NCBI RefSeq assembly: GCF_009800965.1
Contig: NZ_WUAF01000022.1
Location: 1 to 64,000, forward strand
Reading direction: 5' to 3'
From: Cognatazoarcus halotolerans
GTDB taxonomy: Bacteria > Pseudomonadota > Gammaproteobacteria > Burkholderiales > Rhodocyclaceae
DNA length: 64,000 nt
This document shows, in pieces, positions 56,881 to 64,000 of this stretch. The translations under genes and the position numbers were made by a program. A model generated the notes under the pieces. The model searched no databases, was not told the origin of the DNA, and saw nothing but the letters and a program-made list of their open reading frames with translations. Within the stretch, counting starts at the first letter, position 1; the number at the start of each line of letters is the position of its first letter.

Positions 56881-57648
56881 ATGGCCAACGAACCCCTGCA
56901 ACTGAATCTCGGATCGCTGCGCAGCGCGATGTCTTTGACGCTGCACACCCACCACGCTTCTCGCATCTGGCACGGCCGCGCGCCGGCCGAGGGGCGCCCC
57001 GGCATCATCGGCCTCAACGGCTACATCAGCGCGATGAACAAGATGAAGCGCGGCGCCGAGCAGGACGATCCCTACTCGGACTGGTGGATGCTGCGCATCG
57101 AGGACAAGCTGGCCGACACCAAGACCCGTTTGCAGACCTTGCGCGAACAGGTGGACCAGACCCTGTCCGACGTGCCGCCCGCGTTGTCTCTGGGCGAAAA
57201 CATGAACGTGCAGCCGGTCAAGCTGCCGCTGTTCGTGAACGCGCAGCTCGGTTTCATGGCGGTGTACCTGTTGGCCGACTACGACGATCTGGCACGCAAG
57301 CTGATCCTGGCGCATCACACGGCGCTGATCGACCGCAGCACTCTGGAACGCTGGCTCAACGACGGTGCGCATGCACTGCGCAGCCTGTTCTCCTTGGCAC
57401 AGCAGTACCGCTACTCCGGCACAACGCGCGACGACTTCGCGGCGAAGAACGCCGCGGCGCGGGCGGCACAGGAGAAATTCGGCGAGCTGCCGCAGGATGT
57501 GCTGGAAGGCACGCGCCGTTCGCGCTTTGCGCCACCTATCGCGCGACGGGGAAACCGGTCCGAGGCCCCGGCCGCGGATGCCTCGGAGCCAAGCCTCGGC
57601 GATGGCGCAGCCGACACCCCGCTGCAAGACGAGGACGCCAAGGCATGA
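56881..57648 (+). CDS. ICE protein, PFL_4669 (TIGR03761) family
   Basis: This 255-residue soluble protein matches the PFL_4669 family of integrating conjugative elements (RIWHGRAPAEGRPGIIGLNGY, then ISAMNKMKRGAEQDDPYSDW). The function is unknown; the genes always sit in the ssb/topB neighbourhood, suggesting DNA processing. The C-terminal 50 residues are low complexity and acidic. It overlaps the next gene by four bases. Confidence 0.88.
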   Translation: MANEPLQLNLGSLRSAMSLTLHTHHASRIWHGRAPAEGRPGIIGLNGYISAMNKMKRGAEQDDPYSDWWMLRIEDKLADTKTRLQTLREQVDQTLSDVPPALSLGENMNVQPVKLPLFVNAQLGFMAVYLLADYDDLARKLILAHHTALIDRSTLERWLNDGAHALRSLFSLAQQYRYSGTTRDDFAAKNAAARAAQEKFGELPQDVLEGTRRSRFAPPIARRGNRSEAPAADASEPSLGDGAADTPLQDEDAKA

Positions 57649-58193
57649 CGGCGACGTCTTCTTCCGGCCGTCCGGCGCGCTTCATTGCGCTGGCACAGGC
57701 GGACTTCCAGCGGCTGGAACACGCAGGCTACCTAAAAGGCCTTTTAAAGCCTTTTAAAGGTAAGGGGAGTCTGGAGATCTGGGCCAGCCAGTGCATCTCG
57801 CTGCGCGACGGGTTGATCGCCCTGGCACAGCGGCAGGTGTTGCCCCAGGCACGGGCCTACCCCTTCAGCCTGCTTGACGTGCAACTGGCCCAGCAGACGA
57901 CTGGCGCAGGGACGACTTTTCTGCGCTGGCGCAACCTCGACCGCTCTGCCATGGGCGTGGCCTTGTGGGAGGTGCTGCTCGCTCGCCCCGCGACACCGGC
58001 TTCGCTGATCGACGACCTGTACGCGATCGAACTGCAGCGCATCGCGCTGAATATGCAAATCAGCCTGACCCACAGCATCGCCCGCCACGCCCTGGAATGC
58101 GCCAGCAGGATGGAGCGGGCCGAGGCGACGTATCTGCGGCGTGCCCACGGGCATGACACATCCATTCCCACCACCCCCAAGGAGTCACCGTGA
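57645..58193 (+). CDS. DUF3158 family ICE protein (inrR position)
   Basis: This 182-residue protein matches DUF3158 (LKPFKGKGSLEIWASQCISL). It lies directly upstream of ssb, with overlaps on both sides (ATGA with the previous gene, four bases with ssb). In ICEclc, as I recall, the gene in this place is inrR, an activator of integrase expression; whether this is its homologue cannot be decided here. A tandem decamer lies in its 5' part. Confidence 0.8.
   Translation: MTATSSSGRPARFIALAQADFQRLEHAGYLKGLLKPFKGKGSLEIWASQCISLRDGLIALAQRQVLPQARAYPFSLLDVQLAQQTTGAGTTFLRWRNLDRSAMGVALWEVLLARPATPASLIDDLYAIELQRIALNMQISLTHSIARHALECASRMERAEATYLRRAHGHDTSIPTTPKESP
57740..57759 (+). repeat. Tandem decamer CCTTTTAAAG
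   Basis: Two adjacent copies of CCTTTTAAAG, each containing the palindrome CTTTTAAAG, form a sharp AT-rich patch inside the DUF3158 gene. AAAAGGCCTTTT overlaps the left copy. Possible unwinding element or binding site. Confidence 0.5.
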
Positions 58194-58573
58194 GCACGCA
58201 CTTCGTCGGCGAGGGCAACATCGGCTCTGCGCCGGAGTATCGCGAATTCCCTAACGGCAATGACGAGCCGCGGCGGCTTCTGCGGCTGAACGTATATTTC
58301 GACAACCCCATCCCGAAGAAGGATGGCGAGTATGAGGATCGTGGGGGCTTCTGGGCGCCCGTGGAGCTGTGGCACCGTGATACCGATCACTGGCAGTCGC
58401 TGTACCAGAAGGGCATGCGCGTACTGGTCGACGGCCGTACCGTGCGCGACGAATGGGAAGACGCCGACGAGAACGAGCGCGTGACCTTCAAGATCGAGGC
58501 TCGGCGCGTCGGCATCCTGCCGTACCGCATCGAGACCGTGACGCTCGGCGCCAAGCCGACCGGGGGCCAGTAG
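58190..58573 (+). CDS. ssb: Single-stranded DNA-binding protein of the ICE
   Basis: This 127-residue protein has the OB-fold pattern of ICE-type SSB (GNIGSAPEYREF; GGFWAPVELWHRDTDHWQSLYQKGMRVLVDGR in parts). It is shorter than chromosomal SSB and lacks the acidic DDDIPF-type tail. It would coat ICE DNA during rolling-circle replication and transfer. The start is a GTG at 58190 with GGAG seven bases upstream. Confidence 0.9.
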   Translation: MSTHFVGEGNIGSAPEYREFPNGNDEPRRLLRLNVYFDNPIPKKDGEYEDRGGFWAPVELWHRDTDHWQSLYQKGMRVLVDGRTVRDEWEDADENERVTFKIEARRVGILPYRIETVTLGAKPTGGQ

Positions 58574-58628
58574 CCGATCATCGAGGGCGGCTGTAGCAAC
58601 CATCAGACGCCCGCTATGCGCCAACGAT

Positions 58629-58645
58629 CTATCCCCTGGGGATAG
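58629..58645. repeat. CTATCCCC palindrome, copy 3
   Basis: CTATCCCC-T-GGGGATAG lies in the 183-base gap between ssb and topB. It is followed by CAGTCAACAAA, which also occurs, inverted, at 56811-56821 downstream of copy 2. The rest of this gap holds only the topB ribosome binding site (GAGGAG). Confidence 0.7.
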
Positions 58646-58756
58646 CGCCAGTCAACAAATCGGTGCCAGGACGATTCCGCTTCCCTGCGGACCCCCGCGC
58701 TTGATCGGGACATGCTGCTGCTCATCCGATGAACAGCACTTTTCCGAGGAGAGCGC

Positions 58757-60778
58757 ATGCGCGTGTTCCTGTGCGAGAAGCCTTCGCAAGGCAAGGATAT
58801 CGCCCATGTGCTGGGTGCCAGCCAGCGTGGTTCCGGCTGCTACAGCGGCGCCGGCATCGTCGTGACCTGGTGCATCGGTCATCTGGTCGAAGCGGTTTCG
58901 CCCGAGGGTTACGGCGAGCAGTACAAGCGCTGGACCATCGAGCAACTGCCCATCCTTCCTGAGCGCTGGCGCGTCGAGCCCAAGGCTGCGACCACCGCGC
59001 AGTTCAAGATCGTCAAGCAGTTCGTCGGTCAGGCCAGCGAGTTGGTGATCGCCACCGACGCCGATCGCGAGGGCGAGATGATCGCCCGCGAGATCCTCGA
59101 GCTGTGCGGCTACCGCGGGCCGATCCAGCGCCTGTGGCTGTCAGCGCTCAACGATGCGTCGATCCGCAAGGCACTGGGCGCGCTGAAGCCCTCGGCCGAG
59201 ACGCTGCCGCTGTACTACTCGGCCCTGGCCCGCTCGCGTGCCGACTGGCTGATCGGCATGAACCTGAGCCGGCTGTTCACCCTGCTCGGACGCCAGGCCG
59301 GCTACACCGGCGTGCTGTCGGTGGGTCGGGTGCAGACGCCGACGCTGAAGCTGGTGGTGGATCGCGACCGCGAAATCGCACGATTCGTCTCCGTTCCGTT
59401 CTGGGCCGTCGAGGTCACGCTGTCCCATGCCGGCCAATCCTTCATTGCAAATTGGACACCACCGCAAGGCTGCACCGACGATGCCGGCCGCTGCCTGCAA
59501 CAGGCTGTCGCTCAGCAGGCCGCGGAACGCATGCGCGCCGCCGGCGGCGCCCAGGTGGTTTCGGTCGAGAGGGAGCGCGTACGCGAAGGTCCGCCGCTGC
59601 CGTTCGACCTGGGCACGCTGCAGGAGGTGTGTTCCAAGCAGTTGGGCCTGGACGTGCAGGAGACGCTTGACATCGCCCAGGCGCTGTACGAGACGCACAA
59701 GGCGACGACCTACCCGCGCTCCGACACGGGCTACCTGCCCGAGAGCATGCTGGCCGAGGTGCCGGCCGTTCTCGACAGCCTGGTCAAGACCGATCCCGGC
59801 CTGCGCCCGTTGATCGACCGCCTGGACCCGACCCAGCGCTCGCGCGCCTGGAACGACAGCAAGGTCACGGCGCACCACGGCATCATCCCGACGCTGGAGC
59901 CCGCCAACCTGTCAACCATGAACGACAAGGAACGGGCTGTCTACCGACTGATCCGCGCGCACTATCTGGCGCAGTTCCTGCCCCACCACGAATTCGACCG
60001 GACCGAGGCGCAGTTCGACTGCGGTGGGCAGTCGCTGCTGGCCGTGGGCAAGCAGATCGTCGTGGCCGGCTGGCGCCAGGTGCTGGCGGCGCCGGAGGAA
60101 AGCGATGCGGATGACGGTGACGCACAGCGCAGCCAGGTTCTGCCGGCGCTGCGAGCCGGCTTGTCCTGCCAGGTTGGTTCAGTCGATCTGAAGGCGCTCA
60201 AGACCCTGCCGCCCAAGCCCTACACGCAGGGCGAACTGGTCAAGGCCATGAAGGGCGTCGCCAGACTCGTCACCGACCCGCGCCTGAAGCAGAAGCTCAA
60301 GGACACGACGGGCATCGGCACCGAAGCCACCCGCGCCAATATCATCAGCGGCCTGCTCGGCCGCAGCTATCTGCTGAAGAAGGGCCGTACCATCCGTGCC
60401 TCGGATGCTGCCTTCACCTTGATCGACACCGTGCCAGCGGCCATTGCCGATCCGGGCACGACGGCGGTGTGGGAGCAGGCGCTGGACATGATCGAGGCGG
60501 GTCAGATGACGCTGGACACCTTCATCGCCAAGCAATCCACCTGGGTGGCCCAGCTCGTGCAGCAGTACCGCGGCGCGACGCTCGCCATCAAGTTGCCGCC
60601 ATCACCATCGCCATCCTGTCCGCAGTGCGGCGCACCCATGCGCCAGCGCACCGGCAAGAGCGGAGCTTTCTGGTCGTGCAGCCGCTACCCGGACTGCAAG
60701 GGAACGCTACCGGTCGACACCTCGACAGGCAAGCGCGGTGCGCCGCGTAAGCTGCGTGCCTTCGCCAAGGCGTCCTGA
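58757..60778 (+). CDS. topB: DNA topoisomerase III of the ICE
   Basis: This 673-residue type IA topoisomerase has a Toprim domain (FLCEKPSQGKDIAHVLGA; IATDADREGEMIAREIL), the catalytic Tyr about 319 in TTYPRSDTGYLPE, and SVGRVQTPTLKLVVDRD. A C-terminal zinc ribbon follows (CPQCGAPM ... CSRYPDCKG). It separates DNA strands or resolves intermediates of ICE replication and transfer. GAGGAG precedes ATG 58757. Confidence 0.95.
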   Translation: MRVFLCEKPSQGKDIAHVLGASQRGSGCYSGAGIVVTWCIGHLVEAVSPEGYGEQYKRWTIEQLPILPERWRVEPKAATTAQFKIVKQFVGQASELVIATDADREGEMIAREILELCGYRGPIQRLWLSALNDASIRKALGALKPSAETLPLYYSALARSRADWLIGMNLSRLFTLLGRQAGYTGVLSVGRVQTPTLKLVVDRDREIARFVSVPFWAVEVTLSHAGQSFIANWTPPQGCTDDAGRCLQQAVAQQAAERMRAAGGAQVVSVERERVREGPPLPFDLGTLQEVCSKQLGLDVQETLDIAQALYETHKATTYPRSDTGYLPESMLAEVPAVLDSLVKTDPGLRPLIDRLDPTQRSRAWNDSKVTAHHGIIPTLEPANLSTMNDKERAVYRLIRAHYLAQFLPHHEFDRTEAQFDCGGQSLLAVGKQIVVAGWRQVLAAPEESDADDGDAQRSQVLPALRAGLSCQVGSVDLKALKTLPPKPYTQGELVKAMKGVARLVTDPRLKQKLKDTTGIGTEATRANIISGLLGRSYLLKKGRTIRASDAAFTLIDTVPAAIADPGTTAVWEQALDMIEAGQMTLDTFIAKQSTWVAQLVQQYRGATLAIKLPPSPSPSCPQCGAPMRQRTGKSGAFWSCSRYPDCKGTLPVDTSTGKRGAPRKLRAFAKAS

Positions 60779-60883
60779 CGCCGACGAATCCCTGCGCCAC
60801 GCCGGCCTTTTCCGACGGCGGGGCTAACCTCCCGCACTCCGCGGGACTCCCCAGCACATGCCTCCTTCTGCAACGGTGTGCGC

Positions 60884-60914
60884 GTCTCGCTGCCCCGCGA
60901 CGGGTCCGCGAGAC
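60884..60914. repeat. Two-step hairpin
   Basis: GTCTCGC (60884-60890) pairs with GCGAGAC (60908-60914), and CCCG pairs with CGGG inside it around a CGA loop. Confidence 0.6.
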
Positions 60915-60982
60915 GAGAAGGCTGTTCCTCCGCGATTCGCGTTGGCCGCGACTCCGTTGATCGAGGCTCTTCTGTCGATGAG

Positions 60983-61040
60983 GAGGGGTCTCCTGACGCC
61001 TGGCCAGCCGGTGGAGCGGCGAGCCGTCAGGAGACCCCTC
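60983..61040. repeat. Perfect 16-bp inverted repeat
   Basis: GAGGGGTCTCCTGACG (60983-60998) and CGTCAGGAGACCCCTC (61025-61040) are exact reverse complements separated by 26 bases. This is the longest perfect inverted repeat I found in the window. It has no T-run, so a simple terminator is unlikely. Confidence 0.85.
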
Positions 61041-61568
61041 GGGTCGACGGTATTCAGCGCCGGTGCCCGCCGGCGGAACAACGGGCTCCCTTTGTGCGCG
61101 GATGTGTGCCGAAGGATGTCGACCCCAGCCACGACACGGGTCGGGTGCGATTGCTGACGCAGCGAGCGGCTTTGACGACGGCCGGGACTGCTACAGCCCA
61201 CAGGTGGTTTCTCTCTTCTCCGGCTGAAGGCTCAAGGGCCTTCGGCCAGTTGGTCTTTGCCTGATCCCCATCGGCATCGCGCCGGCTCAAAGTGGCCTGG
61301 GTGCGATGCGCATTCCCCCAGGACACCCATGATGTGTGGCGTCCATCCTGCGGCCATGCGCTGCTGACTGCCGTCAGCACCATGCCCTGGCAGCTCCGGT
61401 CTTCAAGGCTGCAACGCGGTTCGCCGCGTCGATCGAACCAGTCCGCTTCGCATCGCCCACCGCGGACGAGCGTCTTCACGACGCCGATGCCGTTCGTGTT
61501 CAACCCTTCGGGAGATATCCGCTCCCGTCTGGGCGTGGGGCTCCCGGTCCTTCAACCAGGAGAGTCCC

Positions 61569-61820
61569 ATGTCCCTTGCATCCGCATCAACGCCTCTGAG
61601 CGCGGTACAGGCCCGTGCCGAAGCCATTGGCTATCCGGCCCTGGCCTGCACGGGCAAGCACCTGCCTCTGCAGGTACTCCACAGCGCAGCCGGCCACTAC
61701 ATCGGCACCGCCGATGAAGACGGACCGGTGTCCCGAGAGTCCGTCGAGTACTTCCGCTCGCAGCACGCCGCCGAGCACGCCCTGGCAACAGGCCGCTGGC
61801 AGCAACGCATCCACCCCTGA
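61569..61820 (+). CDS. Small conserved-type ICE protein
   Basis: This 83-residue soluble protein (LPLQVLHSAAGHYIGTADED; SRESVEYFRSQHAAEHALATG) is unknown to me by function. CAGGAG precedes ATG 61569 after a hairpin-rich leader. It is 24 bases from the next gene, in the same direction. Confidence 0.65.
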   Translation: MSLASASTPLSAVQARAEAIGYPALACTGKHLPLQVLHSAAGHYIGTADEDGPVSRESVEYFRSQHAAEHALATGRWQQRIHP

Positions 61821-61844
61821 CTTCCACTCACCAGGAGCCATTTC

Positions 61845-62237
61845 ATGAACCGGTCTTTGCCCCAGGACGTACTTGATCAGATCGCCGCGGAAGAACGGCA
61901 TTTCGCCGAAGCACCGCAGGCCTTCTTCGAAGCGTGGAAGCGCGGTGCGGAAATCGCCGGCCCCGAATGGTTCGGCGACGGCACCCCCGAGGGCCTGCAG
62001 CGCGCCACCAGCAAGTGGGATCTGCGCCCCAAGGTGCTGTTGCTCAACGACGCCCTGGATGTCCTCAGCGGCGGCCAGCGCATGTTCCTGTCCGCCATGG
62101 TGAGCTTCTACAACGCCCGCGAAGGCGGCGCGATGCTCAAGCGTTGCGGATTCGAGGGGCTTTCCGATCTGGGAGGTCTTGATCTGGAGCGCCGCAAGGT
62201 CATCGCCGATCTGGTGCTGAACTACAGCGGCTGGTGA
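61845..62237 (+). CDS. ICE hypothetical protein
   Basis: This 130-residue helical, acidic protein starts MNRSLPQDVLDQIAAEERHF and contains VLLLNDALDVLSGGQRMFLS. No catalytic motif is visible. CAGGAG lies upstream of ATG 61845. Its function is not known to me. Confidence 0.68.
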   Translation: MNRSLPQDVLDQIAAEERHFAEAPQAFFEAWKRGAEIAGPEWFGDGTPEGLQRATSKWDLRPKVLLLNDALDVLSGGQRMFLSAMVSFYNAREGGAMLKRCGFEGLSDLGGLDLERRKVIADLVLNYSGW

Positions 62238-62280
62238 TCCCGATCCGCTTGTTCGCCACCCGTTTCCTTTTCCACCCGCG

Positions 62281-62314
62281 AGGGACATGCGCCTCCATGC
62301 GGGGCCATGTCCCT
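62281..62314 (+). promoter_or_regulatory. Leader hairpin upstream of the 62405 gene
   Basis: AGGGACATG (62281-62289) pairs perfectly with CATGTCCCT (62306-62314). The left arm and loop resemble those of the hairpin at 63349-63383 (shared AGGGACATGC, CCTCC, TGCGGG). It lies about 90 bases before the start codon. Confidence 0.6.
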
Positions 62315-62404
62315 TCTTGTCCTCGACATCTCTTCAAACAACACCCGCTGGGGCTTGCTCCCCGGCAGGGGAATGGGCTCCACTTCCTCAGATGGAGAAG
62401 TCCC

Positions 62405-63121
62405 ATGTCCCCGACTTCCAATCCTTTCCTCCGCGGCTACCAGAACCTGCGCATCGATCGCACCTTGTGCATCACGTACGAGGACGACTGCCCGCCGGTT
62501 TGGCGCCCTCTGCATCCCAGCCAGGCGCATCTGCCAGACGACCAGGTCGCGCTCTTTCCCTGCGTCTTCAACAACGACTTCGCCCTGATCACCGAAGGCC
62601 AGGATATTCCCGAAGACCTGGAGACCCAATGCCAGACCGAGGGCGTGGTGCGCACCGTGATCTACGCCGTCAGCGGCGACGACTTCGGCCAGCCCCTGCA
62701 CGTCGGTGACACTTACTCGGAGGAGGCCGCGCGGGAAGTCGTGCGGCGGCTGAGCTTCGAGACGGGCTTCTACAGCCGGTGCTGGGAGATCAGCAGTGCC
62801 CATCTCACCGCCGAGGCAGGCCGCTTCCTCGCCGAACTGGCGGACATCGCCACGCCGAGCGGTTTTCTGTTCGTCGCCTTCCGCATCCCGTACAGCCCCG
62901 CGATCGGCGTGAAGCTGATCGCCACGCCCTGGACGGATGCGAACCTGCAACTTGTCGAGGGCATCACCGCCGAGCAGTTGCGGCGGGAGCACCGGGCTAA
63001 GGGCATGCCAGAGTCCCTCGTGGAGGTACTGCACCTGGCTGCGCTCGCCGACATTCGCATGCTAGTGTTCGATGCCGATGCAAACGTGCTGGACGGCTTG
63101 CCCTTGTACGACGACGAGTAG
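62405..63121 (+). CDS. ICE hypothetical protein
   Basis: This 238-residue soluble protein includes RTVIYAVSGDDFGQPLHVGD and FYSRCWEISSAHLTAEAGRF. I do not recognise a domain with a known role. ATG 62405 follows GGAGAAG. It belongs to the accessory genes following topB in this ICE family. Confidence 0.65.
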   Translation: MSPTSNPFLRGYQNLRIDRTLCITYEDDCPPVWRPLHPSQAHLPDDQVALFPCVFNNDFALITEGQDIPEDLETQCQTEGVVRTVIYAVSGDDFGQPLHVGDTYSEEAAREVVRRLSFETGFYSRCWEISSAHLTAEAGRFLAELADIATPSGFLFVAFRIPYSPAIGVKLIATPWTDANLQLVEGITAEQLRREHRAKGMPESLVEVLHLAALADIRMLVFDADANVLDGLPLYDDE

Positions 63122-63129
63122 CACCTTTC

Positions 63130-63165
63130 GAGCCCCCATGTGGGGCTCTTCCATTTTCATGGAAG
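63130..63165 (+). terminator. Double hairpin after the 62405 gene
   Basis: GAGCCCC/GGGGCTC pair around CATGT (63130-63148), directly followed by CTTCCAT/ATGGAAG around TTTC (63148-63165). It is nine bases after the stop codon and may be a terminator or an mRNA-stabilising structure. Confidence 0.55.
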
Positions 63166-63348
63166 CCGGCGACGGCGGGTTGCCGATTTGCGGACGACGG
63201 GCACCAACGTCTGCCGCACGCTTCACGCATGTTCGCTGGCGTTGCCGGCAGCATGCCCAGGCAGTCAAGACTTTCGAGACTGCGGTGCGGTTCGCCGCGC
63301 TGTCGTTTCCTTCACCGGACGCATGCCGCGTCCATCCACCTCACCCTC

Positions 63349-63383
63349 AAGGGACATGCCTCCCTTGCGGGCGGGAGTCCCTT
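63349..63383 (+). promoter_or_regulatory. Leader hairpin upstream of the 63404 gene
   Basis: AAGGGAC (63349-63355) pairs with GTCCCTT (63377-63383). An alternative pairing CTCCC/GGGAG overlaps its right arm. The left arm and loop are similar to those of the leader at 62281-62314. The ribosome binding site (AAGGAG) follows directly. The rest of 63122-63403 shows no gene. Confidence 0.55.
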
Positions 63384-63403
63384 GGTTGCCACAAGGAGTT
63401 CCC

Positions 63404-64000
63404 ATGGATACCCAAGCCATCCGCGCACAGATGCCGACGCTGGTCCGCGGCCATGTGCCTTCCAACGTCCGCACCTTCAAGTTCAACATCTTCGACGGCC
63501 AGCCCAAGGTTTCGACGCTGGGCTTCCACATCGATCCCAAACCCTTCGAGGGCAAGGTCATCGCCACCACCGACGAGGCCATCGTCGTCAAGACCGGGCG
63601 GGCCGAGTTCGCGGTGCTCGACCGGGCGCTCGTGACCGAGGTGCCCGACGAAGGCGCCAAGGTGCAGGTCGAGCCCTATGCCAGGCGCCGCTTCGACGGC
63701 CTGCGCGCAGACACACCCGAGGAGCAGACCGAGTTCACCGCCGACGGCCGGCCCTACACGGTGCAGCGGTTCGTGCTCGGTTCCGCACCGGCGAAGCTGC
63801 CGATCCCCGAGCCCCGCTGCCCCGAGCTGCAGGAACTGATCCAGCAGATGGAGCAATTGCCTGCGCCCGACGGCTACCGGCGCATCACTCACCTGCTGGT
63901 GGACGCCGGCGCGCGGGACTTCACTTGGGTCGATCCGCTGCCCAAGGACATCATCGCGACGCCGCCGGCCATCAGCTTCACGGTGGCCACGGCGAAGTTC
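63404..64000 (+). CDS. ICE hypothetical protein, cut by the window edge
   Basis: From ATG 63404, seven bases after AAGGAG, 199 codons run open to the right edge. The protein begins MDTQAIRAQMPTLVRGHVPS and contains FNIFDGQPKVSTLGFHIDPK and LLVDAGARDFTWVDPLPKDI. I recognise it only as a hypothetical protein typical of this ICE type. Function and full length are unknown. Confidence 0.7.
   Translation, partial: MDTQAIRAQMPTLVRGHVPSNVRTFKFNIFDGQPKVSTLGFHIDPKPFEGKVIATTDEAIVVKTGRAEFAVLDRALVTEVPDEGAKVQVEPYARRRFDGLRADTPEEQTEFTADGRPYTVQRFVLGSAPAKLPIPEPRCPELQELIQQMEQLPAPDGYRRITHLLVDAGARDFTWVDPLPKDIIATPPAISFTVATAKF

Larger units (their letters stand above)
60779..61568. other. Structured non-coding stretch after topB
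   Basis: I find no convincing gene in these 790 bases. They contain a perfect 16-bp inverted repeat (60983-61040), nested hairpins (60884-60914), a 9-bp stem at 61222-61247 (GGCTGAAGG / CCTTCGGCC, one G-T pair) and CGGGAG/CTCCCG at 61509-61527. Bases 61369-61428 also resemble 63243-63299. Candidates are a transfer origin, a small RNA or long regulated leaders. Confidence 0.5.

Noticed and set aside
55962-58645. Palindrome copies as a CRISPR array
   Set aside because: Only three copies, spaced by hundreds of bases and genes; no regular spacers and no cas genes.
61054-61503. 149-codon minus-strand frame after topB
   Set aside because: It crosses several strong hairpins, has no ribosome binding site and no family resemblance; the region is better read as non-coding.

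Overview
The window reads as high-GC betaproteobacterial chromosome carrying one end of an integrative and conjugative element (ICE). The gene content (a fused indolepyruvate:ferredoxin-oxidoreductase-type enzyme, several branched-chain-amino-acid-type ABC transporters, a BphD/MhpC-like hydrolase, FIST, split Aer-like energy sensing, TlpA and c-type cytochrome proteins) fits the Rhodocyclales (Thauera/Azoarcus/Aromatoleum type). That placement is an inference from gene content; no rRNA gene is present to test it.

Bases 1-6200 hold the end of a 2-oxoacid:ferredoxin oxidoreductase gene. It is followed by a compact transport operon: a single-polypeptide LivH-LivM-LivG fusion, LivF, a hemerythrin-type protein and an alpha/beta hydrolase. 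The operon closes with a clear rho-independent terminator. Bases 6200-10600 contain envelope and stress genes: TlpA-like thioredoxin, DUF4197, BON lipoprotein, phospholipase-D-type lipoprotein, DUF1328 and DUF883. Bases 10600-26200 are ordinary core genes: Rep helicase, cytochrome c, tRNA-Arg(CCG), MFS transporter, FIST protein, FolE, class V aminotransferase and a metallo-beta-lactamase-fold hydrolase. The same stretch has a response regulator, LysM/FecR protein and CHASE2 histidine kinase set with mscL inserted on the opposite strand, then a TRIC-like channel and nitronate monooxygenase.

Bases 26300-30300 encode a PotFGHI-type polyamine transporter on the minus strand. NudC, an ArsH-like flavoprotein and a split Aer-like PAS/MCP pair follow. 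Next comes a small putatively Fur-controlled minus-strand operon made of a 24-aa membrane peptide, a 68-aa protein and a DUF2325 protein. A second Liv set (LivH, LivM, LivK, without ATPases) follows, then UbiX, a lipid-kinase-like protein, a phosphoesterase, a Lon-N protein, GGCT, hydrolases, peroxiredoxin, MutY and a flavin reductase. The host chromosome appears to end just after 46789.

At 46815-46832 there is an isolated 18-bp copy of a tRNA-Gly 3' end (on the minus strand), which I read as the attachment site of an ICEclc/PFGI-1-like element. Everything to its right looks like ICE. First come a decayed gene scrap, a Fic protein and a toxin-antitoxin-like regulator as end-proximal cargo. 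The conserved maintenance and replication module follows: a conserved hypothetical gene, alpA, parA, a shi-position gene, parB, DUF2857, an STY4528-type replication gene, PFL_4669 family, DUF3158, ssb, topB and further conserved unknowns. The right edge cuts a gene. The integrase, relaxase and type IV secretion genes lie outside the window.

The most interesting observations are three. A probable replication origin (perfect DnaA box, helically phased palindromic iterons, 12-bp inverted repeat) lies inside the coding sequence of the STY4528-type gene. A parDE toxin-antitoxin locus has its toxin gene cut in two by an inversion of about 463 bp that would restore exactly in frame. A 0.8-kb gene-free stretch after topB contains a perfect 16-bp inverted repeat and other hairpins.
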